NCBI GenBank assembly: GCA_016219115.1
Contig: JACRCH010000071.1
Location: forward strand, 1-39,876
Direction of reading: 5' to 3'
DNA length: 39,876 bases
From: Deltaproteobacteria bacterium
GTDB lineage: Bacteria; Desulfobacterota; GWC2-55-46
The notes under the pieces: generated by a model
The model's database searches: none
The model's input: only the letters and a program-made list of their open reading frames with translations
Told to the model about the DNA's origin: nothing
Made by a program: the position numbers and the translations under genes
Shown here: piece after piece, positions 8,803 to 18,002 of the stretch
Layout of the letters: each line of letters opens with the position of its first letter
Position numbering within the stretch: the first letter of the stretch is position 1

Positions 8803-11463
8803 TTATTTGCCTTTTGCCTCGCCTCCCGCGTTTGGCCCCACGATGGAAATCGTGTAGGCGTCAAGGGCAAAATATTTTTTGGCGACCATCAAGATATCGC
8901 CGGCAGTTACGGCCTCTATCTTTTCCGGATATACCTTGTTGAACTCGTAACCGAGCCCGTAGAGCTCGTTATTGGCCATGTCGGAGGCCTGACTGCTTAC
9001 CTCCTGAAGGCCTATCTCGTAGCCGCCGATCAGAGACATTTTCGCCCTCTTAAGCTCGTCGTCGGTCACCCTGACAGCGGAGATTTCCTTCAGCTCGCCT
9101 AATATCCCGGCTATAGCCTCGTCCTTTTTGGCCGGGGCGCACCCGATATAGACACCCAGCATCCCGTCGTCCCTGCCTTCCTTCGAGAAGGCCGTCACGG
9201 AGTACGCGAGGCTCTTTTTGTCCCTCAGGTTGACAAAGAGACGCCCGCCCTGGCCGGACAATACCTCGGTCATGACTTTAAGCGGGTAGCTGTCAGGGCT
9301 CCCGATGGTAGTACCGAGAAAGCCTATCCCGATATGCGTCTGCTCCTTCTCCTTTACGGCCCCTGTCTCTCGTACTTTCGTCTGACGCTCTTCTACGGGC
9401 GGCGCCGGGAGAGGCGGAGCGGCTTTCTTGAAGTCCTTGAAGACCGCCTTGACCTTTTCTACGGCGTAGTCCTTGTTTACGTCCCCGACTACCGTGAGGA
9501 CCATCCGTTCGGGAACGAAAAACTTCTCGTAATGCCTTACAAGGTCTTCCCTCTTCATGGCCGATACGGTTTCGGCTGTCCCGGAGGATGGCATCCCGTA
9601 AGGGTGTTTTTCATAGAGTGACCTGTAGAGGAGCTTGAATGTGTATGCAGGCAGGTTGTCCTCCTGTCTTTTTATCCCGGCCAGTATATCCTTTCTCAGT
9701 TTTTCCATCTCGTCTTCGGGGAATATCGGGTTCATTATGACCTCCCCCAGCATGTTCAGGCCCTTGTCGAAGAACCTCGATAGGAATTTTCCGGAGACCC
9801 CGGTGGAGTTCCACCCTGAAAACCCGCTTATGCCGGCGGCCATCTCGTCGGTCTCTCTGGCGAGATCCTCCCTTGAGTGTTTTTTCGTGCCCATCGTCAG
9901 CATGGCGGCGGTGAAGTTGCCGGCTCCGTTGGTCGCGGCTTGCTCGAACCTCAGGCCCCCAGGGAAGGTGGCGTAGAAGGCGACGGTAGGGTTGGCGTGC
10001 GCCTCCTTGACGATAAGGGTGATGCCGTTATCGAGCCGCACCTTGACCGTCTTCTCATCAGTCATCTTCCCGGCGAACTCTTTTCTTGTCCTGGAGTCGG
10101 CCTCTTTAGAGGCGTCTATTATGGTAGAGCTTGATACAAGCCCCCTGGCGTCTTCCGGGAGTATGACGGCTGCGGTGGCGGAGTCGGTCTTCAAGTACCT
10201 GTTGACGACCCGTTTTACGTCATCGGTCGTGACCTTTCTGATCCCCTCGACGTACTTCTTCTCGTAGTTGATGTCCCCGAGGGCGGTCTGGAAGTATCCG
10301 AGTTTGCCGGCGATGCCGTCCATCGTCTCCCTCGAGTAGATAAAATCGCTTTCGAGGTTGAACTTCGCCTTCTCAAGCTCTTCCAGGTCCGGCCCCTCGT
10401 ACTCAAGCCTCCTGATCTCGCCGACCGTGCCGGAGATGACGCCGGATGTGTTTTTAGCGTCAAGGGTGGCTGTTATAAGAAAAAGGCCCGGCTCCCTCAT
10501 CGACATGGTATATGACGAGATCCCTTGGACCAGAGACTCGTCGATCTTGAGCTTTTTATAAAGCCTTGAGCTCTCGCCGCCTCCGAGGATGACCGAGAGG
10601 ACGTCTATCGCGTAGGTCTCCTCGTTCTTAATCTCGGGTATGTGGAAGGCTAGCCCCAGGTGCGCGGCGTTTACCTGCTGTGTTATTATATCCGTCCTGA
10701 TCTCTTTCTGGGCGGGCTCCACCGGCCTCTTCCTGTGCGGGTCGGGTTTTTTCCTGAAGTCCTTGAACTCTCTTTTTATCGAGGCAAGGGCGGTATCCGT
10801 GTCGACGTCGCCGGCTATTACGAGCGTCATGTTGTTGGGTATGTACCACTTGTTGAAGAAGTCGAGTATCTGGGTCCTTGTGAATGACTCAACGGTCTTT
10901 ACATATCCGATCACGGGCCTGCCGTACGGGTGCTCCGTGAACGCCCTGGACATTAGCGATTTGTAGAGTTTTCTTCCGGGGCTGTCCTCGTTCATGCGAA
11001 GCTCCTCGAGGACGACCTGGAGCTCCTTTTTAAGCTCTACCGGGTCGAATGCCGAGCGCTGTATGGCGTCGCTTATTATGTCGAGGCCTGTCGGGAAGTG
11101 GCGGCTCGGCACCGTCAGGTGGTAGACGGTGTTGTCGAAGGAGGTATACGCGTTTATGTCGCCCCCGACCGACTCTACGATCTGCGCTATCTCGCCGACC
11201 TTTCTCTTACCTGTGCCCTTGAAGAGCATGTGCTCGAAGACATGCGCGATCCCGGCTTCCTTGTCGGTTTCGTCGGCGCTGCCGATCCTGACCCACATCT
11301 GCACGGATACGACCGGGGCCGCGTGCTCCTCCTCGATGATGACCGTCAGCCCGTTATCGAGCCTCGTTATGAAAGGCTCATTCGGTTTAGCCCGGGCCTG
11401 TGAGCTTATGATAAAGAGCAAGGTTAAGAGCAAGGATACGAAAAGCTTCCTTTGCCGGATCAT
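8803..11463 (-). CDS. M16 family zinc protease, tandem two-domain (pitrilysin/insulinase family)
   Basis: HVFEHMLFKGT (HxxEH) in the N-terminal half; second M16-like half without HxxEH; start set at MIRQRKLF after AGGAGG; signal peptide. Confidence 0.9.
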   Translation of the reverse strand: MIRQRKLFVSLLLTLLFIISSQARAKPNEPFITRLDNGLTVIIEEEHAAPVVSVQMWVRIGSADETDKEAGIAHVFEHMLFKGTGKRKVGEIAQIVESVGGDINAYTSFDNTVYHLTVPSRHFPTGLDIISDAIQRSAFDPVELKKELQVVLEELRMNEDSPGRKLYKSLMSRAFTEHPYGRPVIGYVKTVESFTRTQILDFFNKWYIPNNMTLVIAGDVDTDTALASIKREFKDFRKKPDPHRKRPVEPAQKEIRTDIITQQVNAAHLGLAFHIPEIKNEETYAIDVLSVILGGGESSRLYKKLKIDESLVQGISSYTMSMREPGLFLITATLDAKNTSGVISGTVGEIRRLEYEGPDLEELEKAKFNLESDFIYSRETMDGIAGKLGYFQTALGDINYEKKYVEGIRKVTTDDVKRVVNRYLKTDSATAAVILPEDARGLVSSSTIIDASKEADSRTRKEFAGKMTDEKTVKVRLDNGITLIVKEAHANPTVAFYATFPGGLRFEQAATNGAGNFTAAMLTMGTKKHSREDLARETDEMAAGISGFSGWNSTGVSGKFLSRFFDKGLNMLGEVIMNPIFPEDEMEKLRKDILAGIKRQEDNLPAYTFKLLYRSLYEKHPYGMPSSGTAETVSAMKREDLVRHYEKFFVPERMVLTVVGDVNKDYAVEKVKAVFKDFKKAAPPLPAPPVEERQTKVRETGAVKEKEQTHIGIGFLGTTIGSPDSYPLKVMTEVLSGQGGRLFVNLRDKKSLAYSVTAFSKEGRDDGMLGVYIGCAPAKKDEAIAGILGELKEISAVRVTDDELKRAKMSLIGGYEIGLQEVSSQASDMANNELYGLGYEFNKVYPEKIEAVTAGDILMVAKKYFALDAYTISIVGPNAGGEAKGK

Positions 11464-11578
11464 CCTGTAGACCTCCTGGTAAACGGTTTTGGAGATGATA
11501 TCCCAATTTTTACATCTTTTCAACATAATAGGGCTTTAAGTACGCCTCGCGTAAGCGTTTTTTTAATCTCCGCCCGTC

Positions 11579-11606
11579 TTGACACAGACCCGAAAAGTGA
11601 TATGCT
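11579..11606 (+). promoter_or_regulatory. Sigma70-like promoter for pncA
   Basis: TTGACA-16-TATGCT. Confidence 0.6.
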
Positions 11607-11610
11607 GAAA

Positions 11611-11649
11611 TTAGCAGGTTGCGGAAAAACGCGACCCGGTCCTGTTGGA
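11611..11649 (+). repeat. Hairpin leader element R, copy 1 (pncA 5' leader)
   Basis: TTAGCAGGTTGCGGAAAAACGCGACCCGG identical to 33806-33834; folds GGTTGCG-GAAAAA-CGCGACC. Confidence 0.8.
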
Positions 11650-11664
11650 TGAGGGGAGGGGCTT

Positions 11665-12258
11665 ATGACGAGAAAAAACGCCCTTTTGATAGTCGATATG
11701 CAGAACGATTTTTGCCCCGGTGGGGCGCTGCCTGTCGCCGACGGCGATTTGGTTGTCCCGGCGCTAAACAGGTATATGGAGATATTCAAGGCCGAGGGAG
11801 TGCCGATATACGCCTCGCGGGACTGGCACCCCGCCAAAACGGCGCACTTCAAGGAGTTCGGCGGTCAGTGGCCCGCGCACTGCGTCCGGAAGACCTTCGG
11901 GGCTGAATTCCATCCTGACCTTGAATTGCCTAAAAATGCCGTGATAATAACCAAGGGGGATGACCCGGATTCTGACGGCTACTCGGCTTTTGACGGCCAC
12001 GATGACTCTGGCAGGGTTTTCGACGAACGCCTGAGAGACGACCGCGTGACGCACCTTTATGTGGGCGGCCTCGCCACTGACTACTGCGTAAAGGAGACCG
12101 TCCTTGACGCCGTCAGGAAGGGCTTTGAAGTGACGGTCCTCATGGACGCCGTTAAAGGTGTCGATGTGAGAGAAGGGGATTCTGAAAGGGCCGTTCAAGA
12201 GATGGCTGAGAGCGGGGCCGAAGAGGTCACGCTTGATAAGTTCAGGATAAAAGCCTGA
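11665..12258 (+). CDS. pncA: Nicotinamidase / isochorismatase family
   Basis: LLIVDMQNDFCPGGALPV; DWHP; GGLATDYCVKETVLDA catalytic Cys motif. Confidence 0.92.
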   Translation: MTRKNALLIVDMQNDFCPGGALPVADGDLVVPALNRYMEIFKAEGVPIYASRDWHPAKTAHFKEFGGQWPAHCVRKTFGAEFHPDLELPKNAVIITKGDDPDSDGYSAFDGHDDSGRVFDERLRDDRVTHLYVGGLATDYCVKETVLDAVRKGFEVTVLMDAVKGVDVREGDSERAVQEMAESGAEEVTLDKFRIKA

Positions 12259-12270
12259 GATTTTTAATCA

Positions 12271-12329
12271 CAAAATTCCCTGTAGCTTGCCCTTGTAAAA
12301 TCCTCCCCTCCCATCAAGGGAGGGGAGGA
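12271..12329. repeat. Dispersed intergenic repeat B, copy 2
   Basis: CAAAATTCCCTGTAGCTTGCCCTTGTAAAATCCTCCCCTCCC... Confidence 0.8.
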
Positions 12330-12346
12330 TTAAGAAGATAGCCAGC

Positions 12347-12371
12347 TGGCAAGGCTTGCGGGGTGGTTCAT
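12347..12371. repeat. Dispersed intergenic repeat C, partial copy
   Basis: GGCAAGGCTTGCGGGGTGGTTCATA, shared with 31343-31367. Confidence 0.7.
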
Positions 12372-12392
12372 AAACTGATGAAGGAGGCGGTT

Positions 12393-12725
12393 ATGGTTGC
12401 CCCTAAAATAACTAAAGAGGAAGTCAAGAGGAAGCTCGACATGAAGGAGGACTTTCTCCTCCTTGACGTGAGAGACCCGGTCGACTACGGCAAAAGCGGG
12501 ATAAAGATCGTCGGAGGGTTGAGGATCCCGCTCGATGAGCTGGAAAAGAGGCTTGGAGAACTGGACCCAAAGAAAGAGGTCGTCGCCTACTGCACCTGAA
12601 CGGAGGAACACTCCAGCGCCCGTGCGGCGCAGGTATTTTTAAACAATGGGTTCGGGAAAGCGAGCGCCCTTCTCGGAGGCTTCAACGCGTGGGTCGATGC
12701 AGGGCTTCCCGTAGAGAAGAAATGA
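12393..12725 (+). CDS. Rhodanese-like sulfurtransferase, predicted selenoprotein (TGA 12597-12599 = Sec)
   Basis: ATG 12393 after AAGGAGG (12381-12387). Reading through the in-frame TGA gives MVAPKITKEEVKRKLDMKEDFLLLDVRDPVDYGKSGIKIVGGLRIPLDELEKRLGELDPKKEVVAYCT-U-TEEHSSARAAQVFLNNGFGKASALLGGFNAWVDAGLPVEKK, a full-length single-domain rhodanese ending at TGA 12723-12725. Confidence 0.82.
12597..12633 (+). promoter_or_regulatory. Candidate bacterial SECIS element
   Basis: UGA followed by the stem CC-A-GCGCC[CGUGC]GGCGC-A-GG; apical loop 12621-12625, 21 nt after the UGA, G in the first two loop bases. Confidence 0.6.
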
Positions 12726-12854
12726 CGACCCTTGCGCCCCCTATGGCATGGCGGAAAAAACTCGTTGGGAGCCGGGTGATTGACGGGCTCATACGACGAC
12801 GCAGCCGGGCCTCCGGCCTCTTAAGGCCCTAAAAAGAGGCGTTTACCTTTTTAT

Positions 12855-12900
12855 GAAAGGACCATATCTGTCGGTCATGAGGGGTATGGTCCTTTTTTTA
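12855..12900 (+). terminator. Intrinsic terminator downstream of the rhodanese gene
   Basis: AAAGGACCATA...TATGGTCCTTTTTTT. Confidence 0.85.
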
Positions 12901-13189
12901 CTTCAAAGCGTCAGTTGACGACATCTCTGAGAAGTTGTAAAATCGTATGTGGTCATTTGGATATGTGCAATCTTTACGAGCCGGCCTGTATCAAAGAAAA
13001 AGATCATCAGACTCCCGCGAATCGCCGCACGACCCACGGTTACGACTTACACGCCTCTTTTAATTTTCCTCCGGTGCATCCCACGGTTCAAAGCCGCCGG
13101 CGAACGAACCCGCTTACCGGAGAGGAGGCGTTGAGCGGTCAGGTTTTGTAAGACAGGTCAATATACGATTTTCCCGAAACGCTGAAGAT

Positions 13190-14728
13190 ATGTCAATAAG
13201 AGGTATAATAAGGCCCGGCCGCAACTGCCTGGTGTCAAAGAGTGTCGATTCCACCGGAATCGTGATCGACGCCCGCGACTACTACCGTTTCTTCTATCAC
13301 GCGGCAAGGCAGGCGCGGGATTATATCCTTATCTCCGGCTGGCAGTTCGACAGCAGCGTCAGGCTCTTGAGGGGCGAAGACGTAAAGGACGCCGGCGAGG
13401 ATATAAGGTTTTTAAATTTCCTCAACACCATCTGCGAGGAGAACCCGGGCCTCAGGGTATACATACTCGCGTGGAATTTCAGCTATATATATATCCTGAG
13501 GCGCGAATGGATGCAGAAGAGGATATTCACGCAGGCCAACCCGGCGATCTCGTTCCACTTCGACAACCGTCACGCCTTCGCGGCAAGCCAGCATCAAAAA
13601 TTCGTCGTGATCGACGGCTACGCCTCTTTTGTCGGAGGCATGGACATATGCGCAAGCCGCTGGGACGACCGCCGTCACTCCACGCATAACCCCTTCAGGG
13701 TGGATTCCAACGGAAGGGCCTACGGGCCGTACCACGACGTGAACTCCTATCATACGGGCCCGGTGTCGAAGGAGTTGACGGAGATATTCAGGAGGCGCTG
13801 GTCTGATTCAACGGGTAAGGAACTCAAACTGGCGCCAGCGCGCCGCGGGGACTATATTCCCGGCGACGGCTCAGCGGTCGCTATCGCGGCCGGTAATGTC
13901 GCCATCAGCCGCACGCAGGCCCGCTCGCTGGCCCGGCTTAAAAAGCCCGTGAGAGAGATCCGCTCTCTTTATATCGACGCCATCCGTTCCGCGAGGTCGC
14001 TCATCTATATCGAGAACCAGTACTTCAGTTCCTACGCCGTCTACAGGGCCCTGGTCAAGAGGATGAAACGCACCGGACCAAAGCTCCAGATAGTCTTCAT
14101 TTTGCCGAGGAAGGAGCAGACCTTAATCGAGAACATATACGTCGGGATCGCGCAGACAAGGCTTCTGCGGTCTTTAAAGAGGGTCGCCCGAAGAGAGGGG
14201 CATTCCATGGGGATATACTTCCCGGTCGTCAGGTCGAAGGACGGCCTGGAGGAGCATGTCTTCGTGCACTCCAAGCTTATGATCGTCGACGACAGCTTTA
14301 TGACCATAGGCTCCGCCAACGCGAACAACAGGAGCATGGGGCTCGATACCGAACTCAATGTCTCCTGGGAAGCCCCGGTCCACGGCCAAAAGGAGTTTGT
14401 CGATTCCGTTAAAAAGGCCCGCGTAGACCTCCTGGCGGAACATACGGGCAGCGATACGCAGAGCGCGCTTGACAGTCTTGAGAGAATAGACGGCCTTGTC
14501 GCTTACCTGGATTCGGTGGCGGACTCACCGGCGGGGAGGCTCCGCCGTCACAGGATGAAGAGGTCGCTTTACATGAGCGGGGTATTGAGGTATTTGAAGC
14601 TCGATAAGATCATCGTGGACCCGGAGAGGGCCGTGATAGATGAAAACATCATTGCCGCGGTCTCCGCGGACAGGGAGTCATTCCTTAAAAGGGGGGTCGG
14701 TTATTTGAAGAGGTTGATCGGGAAATAG
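13190..14728 (+). CDS. Phospholipase D / cardiolipin synthase family protein
   Basis: Two HKD motifs: HQKFVVIDGYASFVGGMD and HSKLMIVDDSFMTIGSANANNRSM. Confidence 0.9.
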   Translation: MSIRGIIRPGRNCLVSKSVDSTGIVIDARDYYRFFYHAARQARDYILISGWQFDSSVRLLRGEDVKDAGEDIRFLNFLNTICEENPGLRVYILAWNFSYIYILRREWMQKRIFTQANPAISFHFDNRHAFAASQHQKFVVIDGYASFVGGMDICASRWDDRRHSTHNPFRVDSNGRAYGPYHDVNSYHTGPVSKELTEIFRRRWSDSTGKELKLAPARRGDYIPGDGSAVAIAAGNVAISRTQARSLARLKKPVREIRSLYIDAIRSARSLIYIENQYFSSYAVYRALVKRMKRTGPKLQIVFILPRKEQTLIENIYVGIAQTRLLRSLKRVARREGHSMGIYFPVVRSKDGLEEHVFVHSKLMIVDDSFMTIGSANANNRSMGLDTELNVSWEAPVHGQKEFVDSVKKARVDLLAEHTGSDTQSALDSLERIDGLVAYLDSVADSPAGRLRRHRMKRSLYMSGVLRYLKLDKIIVDPERAVIDENIIAAVSADRESFLKRGVGYLKRLIGK

Positions 14729-14827
14729 GACTCCACGGGGATTGACACTTTATGAAGAGCGGCGCTGGGAGAAGAACCCAGGCCCAAAGCCGTTGACTCG
14801 GCCGTCTAAAGGTACATCGGCCGCCGC

Positions 14828-16252
14828 TTATCTGCGCATCTTTTTTATCTTCTTCAAATCAGCCGGGCCTGTGGAGGCCTCGGCCACGGCCTTCCATTCC
14901 TTCTCCGTGAACAGCCCGTTCTCGATGACAAGTTCTTTTACCGTCCTGCCGGTCGCGGCGGCTTCTTTAGCTATCGACGCGGCTTTTTCATACCCGATGA
15001 ACCTGTTTAAGGCCGTGGCAAGGCCGACCGATTGCTCGAAGTACCCGCGGCACCTTTTTTTATCGGCTTTGATCCCCGCTACGCACCTGACGGTAAATAC
15101 CTCAACGGATGTCGTGAGTATCTCTACCGACTGCAGGATATTGTAGTTTACGACCGGAAGCATGACATTGAGCTCAAGCTGGCCGGCCTGAGCCGCGAGA
15201 GTCACCGTGATGTCTGATCCGACGACCTGAAAACATACCATGTCGAGCATCTCGGCCATAACGGGGTTCACCTTGCCGGGCATGATGGAAGACCCTGGCT
15301 GGACCGCCGGCAGGGTTATCTCGGCGAGGCCCGTATGAGGCCCGGAGCCAAGAAGCCTTAAGTCATTGGCGATGCGTATCAGCTCAAGGGCGGTATTCTT
15401 GAGGGCCCCGGAGAAGGCCGTAAAATCCCCCATGCCGTTTAACGCTTCGAAGCCATCCGGGGCAGGCCTCAAACTCTTTATCCCTGCCGCCTTCGTGAGC
15501 GTCCTTAAGACCGTTTTCCTGTACAGAGGATGGGTGTTTATGCCGGTGCCGGCGGCAGTGCCGCCGAGGCCGATCTTTTTCAAGCCGTCGAGCGCCGCGG
15601 TTATCCTTTCGATAGAGCTTTTTATCGAGGAGGCGTAAGAGCCGAACTCGCTGCCGAGCCTCACCGGGACAGCGTCCTGCAGATGAGTCCTACCAGACTT
15701 TATGATCGTGGAGAACTCCCTGGATTTCCTTTCGAGCCCTCTTTGGAGCCTCTTGAGGGAGGAAAGAAGCGCCGGTGCGCTCAACAGGCACGCCACCCTC
15801 AAGGCCGTGGGCATCGTGTCGTTTGTCGACTGGCTCATGTTGACATGGTCGTTGGGGTGTACCGTTGAATAGCTTCCCTTGACCCCGCCGAGTATCTCGA
15901 TGGCCCTGTTGGCTATGACCTCGTTGGCGTTCATGTTGTGGGATGTCCCGGCGCCGGCCTGGTAGACATCGACGAAGAACTCGCCGTGAAGCCTTCCGGA
16001 GATTATCTCGTCGGCGGCCTTGACGATGGCCGCGCCCCGTTTCCTGTCGAGAAGCCCGAGCTCGACATTGGCCATGGCCGAGGCCTTTTTTACGATGGCG
16101 GTAGCGGTAACGAAGACGGCTTTGGGCATGATGCCGCTTATCGGGAAGTTTTCGGCCGCCCTCAAGGTCTGTATGCCGTAGTAGGCGTCGGAGGGTACGA
16201 GCTTCTCGCCCAGGGAATCCTTTTCGACCCTGAAACTTCTTTCGTCATCCAT
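14828..16252 (-). CDS. aspA: Aspartate ammonia-lyase / class II fumarase superfamily
   Basis: GSSIMPGKVNPVMAEM signature; HPNDHVNMSQSTNDTMPTALR; GQLELNVMLPV; start chosen at MDDERSF after GGAGG. Confidence 0.8.
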   Translation of the reverse strand: MDDERSFRVEKDSLGEKLVPSDAYYGIQTLRAAENFPISGIMPKAVFVTATAIVKKASAMANVELGLLDRKRGAAIVKAADEIISGRLHGEFFVDVYQAGAGTSHNMNANEVIANRAIEILGGVKGSYSTVHPNDHVNMSQSTNDTMPTALRVACLLSAPALLSSLKRLQRGLERKSREFSTIIKSGRTHLQDAVPVRLGSEFGSYASSIKSSIERITAALDGLKKIGLGGTAAGTGINTHPLYRKTVLRTLTKAAGIKSLRPAPDGFEALNGMGDFTAFSGALKNTALELIRIANDLRLLGSGPHTGLAEITLPAVQPGSSIMPGKVNPVMAEMLDMVCFQVVGSDITVTLAAQAGQLELNVMLPVVNYNILQSVEILTTSVEVFTVRCVAGIKADKKRCRGYFEQSVGLATALNRFIGYEKAASIAKEAAATGRTVKELVIENGLFTEKEWKAVAEASTGPADLKKIKKMRR

Positions 16253-16330
16253 GTGATGAGACCTCCATGACATCAAAAGCCGCGGCGTCAAATCGCCGGG
16301 CGTCCACAGGTGAAGTCTTCAAATGACGGC

Positions 16331-16945
16331 TCAGTCCTTTATTATCAACCTGTCCGGGCCTAGCGGCAGGCTTGTGTCGATGTGCCCGGCGAGAGTCTCC
16401 ACTTTTTTGCCTTCCACGAGTATCTGCACGGCCTTTATCTCCGGGAAGTTAAGCGTGAGGGTGTCTATTATCGAGTAGATGGTCTGCATCTCGCCGGATG
16501 TCCCGCCGGGGTGGTTCTTGACTATCTCGGAGCTGAAGTTGAGAATCGCGGTAGAGTCCTTGACCCTGACGCCAAGAAGTCTTGTGCCTTCGGGTATAGC
16601 CCTGGCAAGGCCGCCGTTCTTCGGCCCTTCGAGCAGGGCCTCTGCGGCCTCTGCGGCCTCTGTCTCAAGCGGGCCTTTTTTAATGCCTCTCTTCTCGGCC
16701 TTTAGATGGAGGCCTTCGTCGTCGCTGAAGTAAAGGTTGACAGTCCTTGAGTGGACTGGTGCCGTAGAAGGCTTGACTCTAGCGGGCTTGAAGAGCCTGT
16801 CCCCGTAAACAGAGATGATCACTATGCCAGCTATGAGGGTCAGCACCGCCACCAGAAGCACGGTCAGCAAGCCGCTTTTTTTACCCGACTTTTTCCTTTG
16901 CATTCCGGCAGGCTTTTTATTCTGTTGAGTTTTAGGTCTGGCCAT
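16331..16945 (-). CDS. GerMN domain-containing membrane-anchored protein
   Basis: N-terminal TM segment; VNLYFSDDEGLHL ... TAILNFSSEI ... YSIIDTLTLNFPEIKAVQILVEGKKVETLAGHIDTSLPL. Confidence 0.8.
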   Translation of the reverse strand: MARPKTQQNKKPAGMQRKKSGKKSGLLTVLLVAVLTLIAGIVIISVYGDRLFKPARVKPSTAPVHSRTVNLYFSDDEGLHLKAEKRGIKKGPLETEAAEAAEALLEGPKNGGLARAIPEGTRLLGVRVKDSTAILNFSSEIVKNHPGGTSGEMQTIYSIIDTLTLNFPEIKAVQILVEGKKVETLAGHIDTSLPLGPDRLIIKD

Positions 16946-16969
16946 TGTCGGTTAAATGCCTGTATAGTC

Positions 16970-17845
16970 TCATGGAGCTTCAAGTTCTGCGAGTTCCGCG
17001 GCCTCGAGCCCCTCTCCGAAGAACCTTTTGCCGACCATCAGGAACCTCTCCGGCGAGTCGGTTACGAAGAACCTGTGCGTGGCTTTATCGGGACTGTCGT
17101 TAAGGAGGCCCCGTTCCTTGAGGACCCGCTTTACCTCAACGGCGGTGGACTCGGCGGAATCTATGAGAGCTACATCCTTGCCCATGACGGACGCGATGGT
17201 CTCTTTTAACAGGGGGTAGTGCGTGCACCCGAGCACCAGGGTGTCTATCTTCTCCTCGTTGAGTCCCTTCAGGTAATGCTCGACCGTAAGGCGGGCGACA
17301 TCGTTTGCCGTCCAACCTTCCTCGGCGAGAGGGACAAAGAGCGGACAGGCCTTGGTGAATATGACCATCTCGTCGGTCCTGATCTCGAAGTACCTGTCGA
17401 AGTGCTTCTCTCCGCGCTCGGCGACCTCCCTTGTCTCGTTACGCTTAAGGCTGTTTATCTCATCGACATAGGAGTTGCTCCTTATCGTGCCCTGCGTGCC
17501 GATGATCCCGATCCTGTTAGTCCGTGTCGCCCTCAGGGCGGCCTTCGCCCCCGGTTCGATGACGCCTACGACGGGGATACTGAGTCTCTTCGTAAGCTCT
17601 GTAAGGGCGTAGGCAGAGGCGGTGTTGCAGGCCACCACGAGAAGCTTGATGCCGAGTTTTGAGAGAAACGCCGCTACCTCAAGGGAGTACCTTACGACGG
17701 TCTCCCTCGATTTTATCCCGTAGGGTACCCGCGCCGTATCTCCGAGATATATGGTCTTCTCGCCGGGAAGCTGTCTGGTGATCTCCCTTAAGACGGTGAG
17801 CCCGCCGACACCTGAGTCGAATACGCCTATCGGATTTTCTTTCAT
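16970..17845 (-). CDS. murI: Glutamate racemase
   Basis: IGVFDSGVGGLTVLREI; LLVVACNTASAYAL; LVLGCTHYPLL. Confidence 0.95.
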   Translation of the reverse strand: MKENPIGVFDSGVGGLTVLREITRQLPGEKTIYLGDTARVPYGIKSRETVVRYSLEVAAFLSKLGIKLLVVACNTASAYALTELTKRLSIPVVGVIEPGAKAALRATRTNRIGIIGTQGTIRSNSYVDEINSLKRNETREVAERGEKHFDRYFEIRTDEMVIFTKACPLFVPLAEEGWTANDVARLTVEHYLKGLNEEKIDTLVLGCTHYPLLKETIASVMGKDVALIDSAESTAVEVKRVLKERGLLNDSPDKATHRFFVTDSPERFLMVGKRFFGEGLEAAELAELEAP

Positions 17846-18002
17846 TATACCGGAAAAAGGCCGTTATCTGAGTTTGTTGAAGCTTTTCAAGTTTAGGTAA
17901 TACCAGGAAACTTGTCAACGACTATTTTTCCGCTTTATAAGCCGCTTGAATCGTGGGAATAATATATAATATAAAGATATGGAACAGTGAAACGGGAGCG
18001 AT

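Noticed and set aside
12363-12599. 78-aa ORF as a complete small protein starting at GTG 12363
   Set aside because: The GTG lies inside dispersed repeat C; the SD-preceded ATG is at 12393; the ORF stops mid rhodanese catalytic loop, so it is better read through to 12725.
12915-13151. 78-aa ORF between the rhodanese and PLD genes
   Set aside because: Biased, motif-free translation and no SD seen; not supportable as coding.
16637-16663. GGCCTCTGC triplicated 9-mer
   Set aside because: Short in-frame repeat encoding EAA repeats in the GerMN protein; minor microsatellite, no evident function.
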